From positions 1 through 9,274 of the forward strand of contig JBHELQ010000054.1 of the NCBI GenBank assembly GCA_046262995.1: a DNA stretch of 9,274 nt. The letters are read 5' to 3'. The notes beneath the pieces are model-generated. The model worked only from the letters and a program-made list of their open reading frames with translations, was not told the DNA's origin and made no database searches. This DNA comes from JBHELQ01 sp046262995 (GTDB taxonomy: Bacteria > Actinomycetota > Thermoleophilia > Solirubrobacterales > Thermoleophilaceae). Below are positions 1 to 6,288 of this stretch, in pieces (the first letter of the stretch is position 1; every line of letters begins with the position of its first letter). The position numbers were made by a program, and so were the translations under genes.

Positions 1-1902
1 CGCGAGCTCGACGTGACCCCCGAGCCGCCCGACGACACCCGCGACCTGCTGGAGCGGCTCGAGGTGCCCTCGCACGAACGCTACGAGCTGCTGTTCGAGG
101 CCATCAGGCGCGGCACGCCGGAGGCAGAGATCCGCGCGCGCACGGGCATCGATCCCTGGTTCGTGGCGGAGATGGCCGAGCTGGCCCGCGGCTTCGACCC
201 GCAGGCGGGGCTGAAGCGCTCGTACAAGGCCGTCGACACCTGCGCCGCGGAGTTCGAGGCGGAGACGCCGTACTTCTACTCCGGCTGGGAGCGCCAGGCG
301 GCGCACGAGGTACGCCGGGGCGACAGGCCGAGCGTGGTGATCCTGGGCTCCGGTCCCAACCGCATCGGCCAGGGGATCGAGTTCGATTACTGCTGCGTGC
401 ACGCCGCGATGACCGTGCGCGAGTCCGGGCGCGACGCCGTGATGGTCAACTGCAACCCGGAGACCGTCTCGACGGACTACGACACCTCCGACCGCCTCTA
501 CTTCGAGCCGCTGACGCTCGAGGACGTGCTGGGCGTGATCGAGCTGGAGCGCCCCGAGGGAGTGATCGTGCAGTTCGGCGGGCAGACGCCGCTGCGCCTC
601 GCGCGTGAGCTGACCGACGCCGGGGTGCCGCTGCTCGGCACGCCCGTGGACTCGATCCACCTGGCCGAGGACCGGCCGAGCTTCGGGGCCGTCCTGGAGG
701 AGCTCGAGCTGCGGAGCCCGCCGTACGCCACCGCGGCCTCCGCGGACCAGGCGCTTAGCTCCGCCGACTCGGTCGGCTACCCGCTGCTGGTGCGCCCGAG
801 CTATGTCCTGGGCGGCCGGGCGATGGAGATCTGTTACTCGCGCCAGGCGCTCGCGGGCTACCTGAAGCGGACGAACGGCCACACTGGGGGCGGCACGATC
901 TTCCTCGACCGCTTCCTCGAGAACGCGATCGAGATCGACGTCGACGCGCTCTGCGACGGCGAGCAGGTCCAGATCGGGGCGATCATGCAGCACGTCGAGG
1001 AGGCGGGGGTCCACTCCGGCGACTCGGCCTGCGTCATCCCGGCGATGTCGCTCGGCCCCGACATGCTGCGCCAGGTGGAGGAGGCCACCGAGCGGATCGC
1101 GCTGCGGCTCGGAGTGGTCGGGCTGATCAACATCCAGTACGCGGTCTTCGGCGACGAGGAGCTGTACGTGATCGAGGCGAACCCCCGCGCCTCGCGCACC
1201 GTGCCCTTCGTCTCGAAGGCGATCGGCGTCCCGCTGGCGAAGCTCGCCTGCCGCCTGATGCTCGGCGAGCGCCTGCAGGAGATGGAGCTCGAGATCCCGC
1301 GCGTGCCCCCGCACGTCTCCGTGAAGGAAGCGGTGCTGCCATTCGACCGCTTCCCGCGCGCCGACGCGCTGCTCGGCCCCGAGATGAAGTCGACCGGCGA
1401 GGTGATGGGGGTCGCGTCCGACTACCCGGCGGCATTCGGCAAGGCCCAGGCCGCCGCGGGCTCCGAGCTGCCGAGGGCCGGGACGGTGTTCATCTCAGTC
1501 ACCGACGGCGACAAGCCGGCGGCCACGCAGCTCGCCGCCGGCTTCCACGACATGGGCTTCAGCGTGCTCGCGACCGGTGGCACCGCCCAGGCCGTCCGCC
1601 GGATGGGCGTGCCGGTGGAGCGCATCAAGAAGCTGTCGGAGGGCTCCCCGAACGTCGTCGAGCGGATCGACGCCGGTGAGGTGGACCTGGTGATCAACAC
1701 TCCGACCGGCTCCGGCGCACGCGCGGACGGCTACGAGATCCGTCGCGCCGCTGTGGGACGGGGCATTCCCTGCATCACCACGATGAGCGGCGCCAGCGCC
1801 GCCCAGCGCGCGGTTCGGGCCTCGCGCAACCAGGAGCTCGAAGTCACCTCGCTGCAAGAGCTACACGGGCAGCGGTCTCGCCCCCGCGCGCGCACCGGAT
1901 GA
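1..1902 (+). CDS. carB: Carbamoyl-phosphate synthase large subunit, C-terminal part (5' truncated by window)
   Basis: The large subunit makes carbamoyl phosphate from bicarbonate, ammonia (from CarA) and two ATP, for pyrimidine and arginine synthesis in the cytoplasm. The frame is open from base 1, so about 633 residues of a usual ~1,070 are present; the first ATP-grasp half lies upstream. Visible in order: the end of the oligomerisation domain, the second-half start GSGPNRIGQGIEFDYC (from about nt 346), NCNPETVSTDYDTSDRLYFE, VQFGGQTPLRLA, the ATP-grasp core with RPSYVLGGRAMEI and LINIQYAV, and the metal/ATP motif EANPRASRTVPFVSKA (from about nt 1174). A C-terminal MGS-like allosteric domain follows from about nt 1485 (VFISVTDGDK, ATGGTA, NTPTGSGARADGYEIRRAAV). 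The apparent GTG at 13 is internal, not a start. The stop overlaps the pyrK start as ATGA, implying translational coupling. No odd residues were noticed in the catalytic motifs. Confidence 0.97.
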   Translation, partial: RELDVTPEPPDDTRDLLERLEVPSHERYELLFEAIRRGTPEAEIRARTGIDPWFVAEMAELARGFDPQAGLKRSYKAVDTCAAEFEAETPYFYSGWERQAAHEVRRGDRPSVVILGSGPNRIGQGIEFDYCCVHAAMTVRESGRDAVMVNCNPETVSTDYDTSDRLYFEPLTLEDVLGVIELERPEGVIVQFGGQTPLRLARELTDAGVPLLGTPVDSIHLAEDRPSFGAVLEELELRSPPYATAASADQALSSADSVGYPLLVRPSYVLGGRAMEICYSRQALAGYLKRTNGHTGGGTIFLDRFLENAIEIDVDALCDGEQVQIGAIMQHVEEAGVHSGDSACVIPAMSLGPDMLRQVEEATERIALRLGVVGLINIQYAVFGDEELYVIEANPRASRTVPFVSKAIGVPLAKLACRLMLGERLQEMELEIPRVPPHVSVKEAVLPFDRFPRADALLGPEMKSTGEVMGVASDYPAAFGKAQAAAGSELPRAGTVFISVTDGDKPAATQLAAGFHDMGFSVLATGGTAQAVRRMGVPVERIKKLSEGSPNVVERIDAGEVDLVINTPTGSGARADGYEIRRAAVGRGIPCITTMSGASAAQRAVRASRNQELEVTSLQELHGQRSRPRARTG

Positions 1903-2735
1903 GCGGTTCGGCCAGGTCGCGAGCGGAGCCGCGAACGCTGGCCCCGCCGGAGATGCGCACCGCCGCGGTGACCGCGAACACGGAGCTGGGCGCCTACCGG
2001 CTGATCGCCGCAGACGACGTCGCGGGGCCTGCCCCGCAACCGGGGCAGTTCTACATGCTCAGCGCCGCCGAGCGCTGGGGCGGGATCGAGGACGGGCGGC
2101 CCTACCTGCCGCGTGCGTTCTCCTACGCGCGCGCGAGGTCGGCCGGGAACGGCGTCACGCTCGAGTTCCTGCTGGAGGCGATCGGCCCCGGCACCGAGCG
2201 GCTCGCGTCGATGGAGCCGGGGGACGAGCTGGCGCTGGTGGGGCCGCTCGGGATCGGCTTCCGGCTGGAGAGCGATCGGCGGCGGGTCCTCGTGGGCGGC
2301 GGCATCGGGAGCGCGCCGCTCGTCTGCCTCCAGGAGGAGCTCCCGGAGGCCCAGGTGCTCCTGGGCTTCCGCTCGGGCGAGCACGCCAGCGCGGCAGGGC
2401 TCTTCGATGCCCCGAAGGTGGCGACCGACGACGGCTCGAGCGGACGCCGCGCGCTCGTCACGGAGCTGCTGGGCGAGGAGCTCGAGCGCGAGGCGGAGGC
2501 GGAGGTGCTCGCCTGCGGGCCGCCCCCGATGCTCGAGGTCGTCCGCGCGATGTGCGCCGAGCGCGACCTTCCGGCCCAGCTCGCGCTCGAGTCCGGCATG
2601 GCATGCGGCTTCGGGGCCTGCTTCGGCTGCGTCGTGCCCACGCGGGACGGCTATGCGCGGCTGTGCGTTGACGGCCCGGTGCTCGACGCCGCCTGCCTGG
2701 AGAGCGCGATCTTCCCGGGGGCGGGCCACGCATGA
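1899..2735 (+). CDS. pyrK: Dihydroorotate dehydrogenase B, electron transfer subunit
   Basis: PyrK passes electrons from dihydroorotate oxidation in PyrD, through a [2Fe-2S] cluster and FAD, to NAD+. The 278-residue protein shows the ferredoxin-reductase order: FAD-binding barrel with PYLPRAFSYARA (about 68-79), NAD-binding motif LVGGGIGSAPLV (131-142), ACGPPPML (205-212), and a C-terminal [2Fe-2S] loop with Cys236, Cys241, Cys244 and Cys256 (C-x4-C-x2-C-x11-C), the spacing expected for PyrK. It starts at ATG 1899, overlapping the carB stop by 4 nt, and its own stop overlaps pyrD in the same way. A second in-frame ATG at 1953 (residue 19) matches where family homology begins, so the first 18 residues may be a real extension or a start misplacement; the purine-rich GGAG directly abuts that ATG and is too close to be a good ribosome site. 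Adjacency to pyrD separates it from other FAD/NAD reductases. Confidence 0.95.
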   Translation: MSGSARSRAEPRTLAPPEMRTAAVTANTELGAYRLIAADDVAGPAPQPGQFYMLSAAERWGGIEDGRPYLPRAFSYARARSAGNGVTLEFLLEAIGPGTERLASMEPGDELALVGPLGIGFRLESDRRRVLVGGGIGSAPLVCLQEELPEAQVLLGFRSGEHASAAGLFDAPKVATDDGSSGRRALVTELLGEELEREAEAEVLACGPPPMLEVVRAMCAERDLPAQLALESGMACGFGACFGCVVPTRDGYARLCVDGPVLDAACLESAIFPGAGHA

Positions 2736-3640
2736 GCCTGAACGGACACGGGATCGAGCTCTGCGGCGTTCGCCTGCGGGGGCCGGTGCTGAACGGCTCC
2801 GGGACCTTCGACGCCATCGCCGCGCGGCGTGCGTTCGGGGACGCGCTCCTCGAGCGCTTCCCGTTCGACGCCTTCGTCTCGAAGACGATCACGGTCGAGC
2901 CGCGCCAGGGGAACCCGCCGCCGCGCCTCTGGGAGACCGCGGCGGGCATGATCAACTCGATCGGGCTGCCGAACAAGGGGCTCGAGGGCTTCCTGGAGCA
3001 GGATCTGCCGCGGCTGGCCGAGCTGCCCGTGCCCCTGATCGTCTCGGTCATGGGCTTCAGCCGCGACGACCTCGCCACGCTGGTCGAGCGCGTGGCCGAC
3101 CGCGACGAGGTCGCGATGATCGAGCTGAACGTCTCCTGCCCGAACGTCGAGACCGGCCTGGTGATGGGCGCCGATCCCGCCGAGACCGCCCGCGCCCTCG
3201 AGCGCGTCAGGCCGGCGTCTTCCAAGCCGCTGATCGTGAAGCTGACGCCCAGCGCGCCGCAGCCGGCCGAAGTGGCCGCCGCCGCCGAGGCCGCCGGGGC
3301 GGACGGGGTGTCCCTGATCAACACGCTCAAGGGCATGGCGCTCGACCCGCGCACGCGCGGGCCGTGGCTCGGCGGCCGCACCGGGGGGCTTTCCGGCCCT
3401 GCTGTCCGGCCGGTGGCGCTCGAGCAGGTGGCGGCCGTGGCCCAGAGGGTCGCGCTGCCCGTCATCGGCATGGGCGGCATCGCCTCCGGGCGCGATGCCG
3501 CCGACTTCATCGCCGCCGGCGCGTCGTGCGTGGCGGTCGGCACCGAGAGCTTCCGGGATCCGGCCGCGGGTCGCCGCATCGCCACCGAGTTGGCGTCGCT
3601 CGACACCCGTCTTCCAGGCGCGGCGCAACCCCTGGGCTAG
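2732..3640 (+). CDS. pyrD: Dihydroorotate dehydrogenase B, catalytic subunit (class 1B)
   Basis: This FMN enzyme oxidises dihydroorotate to orotate, the fourth step of UMP synthesis, passing electrons to PyrK. The 302-residue length is usual for class 1. Visible motifs: GSGTFDA (22-28), the FMN/substrate lysine in FVSKTIT (Lys51), NSIGLPNKG (75-83), the catalytic-base cysteine in ELNVSCPNVE (Cys136, as in class 1B; class 2 enzymes use serine), Lys170 in IVKLTP, LINTLKG (196-201 region), TGGLSGPA, and phosphate-binding GMGGI (246-250) and GTESF (270-274). There is no N-terminal membrane segment, which also argues against class 2. The ATG lies in a 4-nt overlap with pyrK, fitting equal synthesis of the two subunits. 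No pyrF follows, unlike many pyrimidine operons; the gene ends in TAG within the 8-bp palindrome GGCTAGCC, then the operon seems to stop. Confidence 0.97.
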   Translation: MSLNGHGIELCGVRLRGPVLNGSGTFDAIAARRAFGDALLERFPFDAFVSKTITVEPRQGNPPPRLWETAAGMINSIGLPNKGLEGFLEQDLPRLAELPVPLIVSVMGFSRDDLATLVERVADRDEVAMIELNVSCPNVETGLVMGADPAETARALERVRPASSKPLIVKLTPSAPQPAEVAAAAEAAGADGVSLINTLKGMALDPRTRGPWLGGRTGGLSGPAVRPVALEQVAAVAQRVALPVIGMGGIASGRDAADFIAAGASCVAVGTESFRDPAAGRRIATELASLDTRLPGAAQPLG

Positions 3641-3765
3641 CCGGGCTAACCCGAACCGGGGAGTCGGCGCCCTTCCTTTTCCCGCAACGTGCGGCTTTCG
3701 GGCCCGGTCACGATGGAGGCTCCGCGCAGGCTCGTCGAAAAGTCCTGCAAACCGGACTAAAACAC

Positions 3766-3793
3766 TCAAGCTGGCCCAACCTGCATCAAGCTG
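3766..3793. repeat. Direct repeat TCAAGCTG x2, 20-bp period
   Basis: TCAAGCTG occurs at 3766-3773 and again at 3786-3793, starts 20 bp apart, roughly two DNA turns, so both copies would face the same side of the helix. They lie 68-102 bp upstream of the proposed mihF transcription start, outside any gene. This geometry would suit a regulator binding site, but no protein can be named. An exact 8-mer repeat in such a short interval could also be chance. Confidence 0.4.
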
Positions 3794-3838
3794 AGGTGGA
3801 GGTCCAGATGAATTCGCGGATTTCTTCGCGCCGGAGCC

Positions 3839-3866
3839 TGGACGCCGTAAGAACCGTGTGTATCAT
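3839..3866 (+). promoter_or_regulatory. Putative sigma-70-type promoter of mihF operon
   Basis: TGGACG (3839-3844, four of six matches to TTGACA) is followed after 16 bp by TATCAT (3861-3866, five of six matches to TATAAT). The -10 ends only 8 bp before the mihF ATG at 3875, so transcription should start at or within a few bases of the A of the start codon. With no ribosome-binding sequence before that ATG, the mRNA is probably leaderless, a common arrangement in actinobacteria. Confidence 0.55.
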
Positions 3867-3874
3867 CGCCGCCC

Positions 3875-4225
3875 ATGCCGGCCGCCTCCCAGTCGCCCGC
3901 CAAACCACATCCGGCGGGTCTGGCTCCCGAGCGCTCGCTTACCCAGCGCATGGACGCGCTCAAGCGGGCGAACGAGATCCGGACCCGGCGCGCGCGCCTC
4001 AAGAAGGACCTCAAGGGGGGTCGCGCGAAGATCCATCAGCTGCTGCTCGATCCGCCGGAGTACCTGCAAACCGCCAAGGTTTTCGACCTGCTGTTGGCGG
4101 TCCCCAAGTACGGGCGAGTGAAGGTGAACAGGATCCTCACGCACTGCCGCATCTCCCCCAGCAAGACGATCGGGGGCCTGTCCGAGCGGCAGCGCAACGA
4201 GCTGGTCACGTACCTGCGGCGATAG
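3875..4225 (+). CDS. mihF: Integration host factor, actinobacterial type (MihF)
   Basis: MihF is a small DNA-binding nucleoid protein of actinobacteria, unrelated in sequence to E. coli IHF despite the name; it bends DNA and was first known as a host factor for mycobacteriophage L5 integration. The 116 residues contain a basic N-terminal helix (LKRANEIRTRRARLKKDLKGG, about 29-49) and then the conserved core: IHQLLLDPPEYLQTAKVFDLL, the helix-two-turns-helix region VPKYGRVKVNRILTHCRI (about 76-93), and the closing GLSERQRNELVTYL. The start ATG at 3875 is chosen because a -10 element lies 8 bp upstream; Met26 is another in-frame option that would drop the flexible Ala/Pro-rich N-terminus. It lies directly before gmk and rpoZ, the usual actinobacterial order. 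Its TAG stop sits in ATAG, which appears to contain the gmk start. Confidence 0.93.
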   Translation: MPAASQSPAKPHPAGLAPERSLTQRMDALKRANEIRTRRARLKKDLKGGRAKIHQLLLDPPEYLQTAKVFDLLLAVPKYGRVKVNRILTHCRISPSKTIGGLSERQRNELVTYLRR

Positions 4226-4773
4226 ACACGCCAGTCCTGGTCATCACCGGTCCCTCGGGGGTCGGGAAGGGAACGCTGATCAGTGGCCTGCTCGAGCGCA
4301 TCCCGGGCCTGGAGCTGGCGGTGTCGGCCACCACCAGGCCGCCGAGGAAGGGCGAGGTGGACGGCCGCGATTACCACTTCCTCTCCCCGGAGCAGTTCGA
4401 AGAGCGCGTCCGTGCCGGCGACTTCGTGGAGCACGCCGTCTACGCGGGCAATCGCTACGGCACGCTGCGCTCGGAGCTCGACCGTGAGGCGCGGGGAATC
4501 GTGCTGGAGATCGACCTCCAGGGCGCCCGTCAGGTCCGCGGCACGCTGCCGGAGGCACATCAGGTCTTCGTCGCGCCGCCCTCGCTCGAGGAGCTCCGCG
4601 AGCGACTCAAGCGGCGCGGGTCGGATTCGCCCGAGCAGATCGGCGAGCGCCTGGCCCTGGCGCCGCAGGAGCTCGCAGCCCGTGAGGAGTTCGAGCGGGT
4701 GGTGGTGAACGACGACCTGGAGCGGGCCCGGGACGAGCTCGTGGAGCTTGCCGGTACCATGTGCCCGCAGTGA
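4222..4773 (+). CDS. gmk: Guanylate kinase (probable ATA start)
   Basis: Gmk phosphorylates GMP (and dGMP) to GDP with ATP. From the proposed start the protein has 183 residues, slightly short of the usual ~185-210. It has the P-loop GPSGVGKGT (10-18), the GMP-binding stretch SATTRPPRKGEVDGRDYHF (35-53), FVEHAVYAGNRYGT (68-81), the LEIDLQGA strand with Asp98, the lid region RLKRRGSDS (about 128-136) and VVNDDL (161-166). No ATG, GTG or TTG lies between the P-loop and the mihF stop. The frame remains open far upstream, but the nearest ATG is at 3808, giving 138 extra residues in a shadow frame of mihF. ATA at 4222 sits in ATAG with the mihF stop, the same 4-nt geometry as the ATGA overlaps elsewhere in the window, and gives the usual short N-terminus (IDTPVLVITGPSG). 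CTG at 4237 is a less likely start. No Shine-Dalgarno is visible, so translation probably depends on mihF termination. Confidence 0.93.
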   Translation: MDTPVLVITGPSGVGKGTLISGLLERIPGLELAVSATTRPPRKGEVDGRDYHFLSPEQFEERVRAGDFVEHAVYAGNRYGTLRSELDREARGIVLEIDLQGARQVRGTLPEAHQVFVAPPSLEELRERLKRRGSDSPEQIGERLALAPQELAAREEFERVVVNDDLERARDELVELAGTMCPQ

Positions 4774-4997
4774 TCAAGCCTCGGCTCGACAACCTGCTCG
4801 AAGGGGTCGACTCGCACTACGCGTGCGTGCTCGTCGCCGCCAAGCGCGCGCGGCAGATCAACGCCTACTACCACAACCTCGGCGAGGGCACGTTCGACGA
4901 GTACCCGCCCCCGATGGTGGAGACGGGCTCGAAGAACTACCTCAAGATCGCGCTGGACGAGATCTCGGCCGGCAAGATCAAGTACCGCTACCGGTAG
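4770..4997 (+). CDS. rpoZ: DNA-directed RNA polymerase omega subunit
   Basis: Omega is the smallest core RNA polymerase subunit and helps fold and hold beta'. The 75-residue protein begins IKPRLDNLLEGVDSHYACV and carries the diagnostic AAKRARQINAYYHNLGEG motif, then EYPPPMVET and SKNYLKIALDEISAGKIKYR, the usual actinobacterial pattern. I chose GTG 4770 because it overlaps the gmk stop as GTGA and gives the family-typical beginning (Met)-Ile-x-Pro-Arg-Leu. GTG 4761 is in frame and would add three residues (78 aa). The protein is shorter than the ~110-residue mycobacterial homologue because it stops after the conserved core, without the longer acidic tail. Its last codons lie in the perfect 12-bp palindrome GCTACCGGTAGC (4987-4998). 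coaBC starts 7 bp later. Confidence 0.95.
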   Translation: MIKPRLDNLLEGVDSHYACVLVAAKRARQINAYYHNLGEGTFDEYPPPMVETGSKNYLKIALDEISAGKIKYRYR

Positions 4998-5004
4998 CCG
5001 CGAC

Positions 5005-6288
5005 ATGGCCCGCATCCTGCTCGGGGTCTCCGGCGGGATAGCCGCCTACAAGGCCGTGGAGCTGGTCCGCCTGGCCACGGGCGAGGGTCACGCCGTGCGC
5101 GTCATCCAGACCCCCACCAGCCTGAACTTCGTCGGACGCGCCACATTCGAGGGCGTCACCGGCGCACCGGTCCTGGTGGACGAGTTCGAGCCAGATCCCG
5201 CGCGCGGCGCCTTTCCGGGCGAGCCGGCGCCGTCGCACGATCCGATCTCGCATCTCGAGCTGGTGCGCCGCTGCCAGGTCCTCTGCGTGGCGCCGGCCAC
5301 AGCCAACACGCTCGCGAAGCTGGCCCACGGCAGCGCCGACAACCTCCTGACGAGCGCCGCGCTGGCCTGCACGGCGCCGCTCGTGGTGGCGCCCGCGATG
5401 AACGACCGCATGTACGGCCACCCGGCCACGCGCGAGAACCTGGAGACGCTTCGGAGGCGCGGCGCCCGGATCGTGCAGCCTGGCCGCGGGCGGCTGGCCT
5501 CCAAGGGCGAGTGGGGGGTGGGGCGCCTGGCGGAGCCGACCGAGATCCTGCACGCGCTCGGGCTGGCGCTGAAGGCCGAGCCATTTGGCTTCGTACCTCG
5601 CTCCCTGGACGGCCTGCGGGTACTGGTGACCGCCGGCGGCACGCGCGAGCCGATCGACTCGGTCCGCTACGTGGGCAACCGCTCCTCGGGGCGCATGGGC
5701 GTGGCCCTTGCCGAGGAGGCCGCCCGACGGGGGGCAGACGTGACCCTCGTGGCCGCGAACGTGTCTCTGACCCTGCCGGACGGCGTGCGGGCGGTGCACG
5801 TTCAGAGCTCGGCGGAGCTCGAGCAGGCCGTCCGCGACGGGTTCGAGCGGGTGGACGTGCTCCTGATGGCCGCCGCCGTGGCCGACTTCCGGCCGCGCGA
5901 TCCGGAGCAGGCGAAGATCTCGAAGAGCGGGCGCGATGGGCTGACGCTCGAGCTGGAGCCGACGACCGACGTGCTCGGCGCCCTGGCCGACGCCCGGCGC
6001 CAGGACCAGACCGTGATCGGGTTCGCCGCCGAGCACGGCGCCGGCGCGCTCGGGCGGGCGCGCGAAAAGCTGAAGCGCAAGCGGCTCGACGCGGTGGTCG
6101 TGAACGACATCTCCCGGGACGACATCGGCTTCGACGTCGAGCACAACGAGGTGACGATCGTCAGCGGGCGCGGCGAGCGCGCGGTGGAGCGCGGGCCCAA
6201 GAGCGCGGTTGCCGCCGCAGTACTCGACGAGGTGGAGGCGCTGCGGACGCCGGCGGGCGCCAACACCACCCTCGAGGAGCGGCGATGA
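5005..6288 (+). CDS. coaBC: Bifunctional phosphopantothenoylcysteine decarboxylase / phosphopantothenate-cysteine ligase
   Basis: CoaBC joins phosphopantothenate to cysteine using CTP (CoaB) and then decarboxylates the product to 4'-phosphopantetheine (CoaC, FMN-dependent), two central steps of coenzyme A synthesis. The 427 residues show both domains. CoaC (1-~190): GVSGGIAAYKA (7-17), catalytic His83 in ISHLEL, APATANTLAKLAHGSADNLL and PAMNDRMY (130-137), where the usual Trp of the PxMNxxMW motif is Tyr137. The flap reads LASKGEWGVGRLAEP (164-178) and has Ser166 about where E. coli has the reductive Cys158. CoaB (~200-410): VLVTAGGTREPIDSVRYVGNRSSGRMG (206-232), MAAAVADFRP, KISK (304-307), GFAAE and VVVNDIS (365-370). 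The ATG lies 7 bp after rpoZ with no clear ribosome site; the stop overlaps the next gene as ATGA. Actinobacterial coaBC is often followed by metK or priA, but here a TPR gene follows. Confidence 0.96.
   Translation: MARILLGVSGGIAAYKAVELVRLATGEGHAVRVIQTPTSLNFVGRATFEGVTGAPVLVDEFEPDPARGAFPGEPAPSHDPISHLELVRRCQVLCVAPATANTLAKLAHGSADNLLTSAALACTAPLVVAPAMNDRMYGHPATRENLETLRRRGARIVQPGRGRLASKGEWGVGRLAEPTEILHALGLALKAEPFGFVPRSLDGLRVLVTAGGTREPIDSVRYVGNRSSGRMGVALAEEAARRGADVTLVAANVSLTLPDGVRAVHVQSSAELEQAVRDGFERVDVLLMAAAVADFRPRDPEQAKISKSGRDGLTLELEPTTDVLGALADARRQDQTVIGFAAEHGAGALGRAREKLKRKRLDAVVVNDISRDDIGFDVEHNEVTIVSGRGERAVERGPKSAVAAAVLDEVEALRTPAGANTTLEERR

Larger units (their letters stand above)
3641..3874. 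other. Intergenic region between the pyrimidine operon and mihF
   Basis: This 234-bp gap is less GC-rich than the flanking genes, especially 3735-3830, and I see no convincing gene in it. It contains a small CGGG-CTAA-CCCG inverted repeat just after the pyrD stop (3642-3653), a pyrimidine stretch at 3670-3683, an inverted repeat AGTCC/GGACT (3741-3745 with 3754-3758) flanked by short A runs, two direct copies of TCAAGCTG 20 bp apart, a GGAGGT-ATG pair at 3798-3810, and the promoter-like elements before mihF. No strong intrinsic terminator for pyrD is visible; the first hairpin is weak and not followed directly by a T run. Confidence 0.6.

Noticed and set aside
3642..3683. Intrinsic terminator after pyrD
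   Set aside because: The CGGG/CCCG stem has only four pairs, and the T-containing stretch is 17 bp further on and interrupted by C residues.
4755..4760. TACCAT as a -10 element for an internal rpoZ promoter
   Set aside because: It is 9 bp before the chosen GTG, but no good -35 is found, it lies in the gmk coding end, and rpoZ is already coupled to gmk by GTGA.
2113..4773. One 886-codon open frame running across pyrK, pyrD, the gap, mihF and gmk
   Set aside because: Only its last ~183 codons (gmk) show homology. The rest is Arg/Ala/Gly/Pro-rich and overlaps genes that have clear motifs in other frames; long shadow frames are expected at this GC content.
4987..4998. Perfect palindrome GCTACCGGTAGC at the rpoZ stop, as an operator
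   Set aside because: It lies within the last rpoZ codons, is short and is not repeated elsewhere in the window, so I regard it as chance in GC-rich DNA. GGCTAGCC at the pyrD stop is treated the same way.
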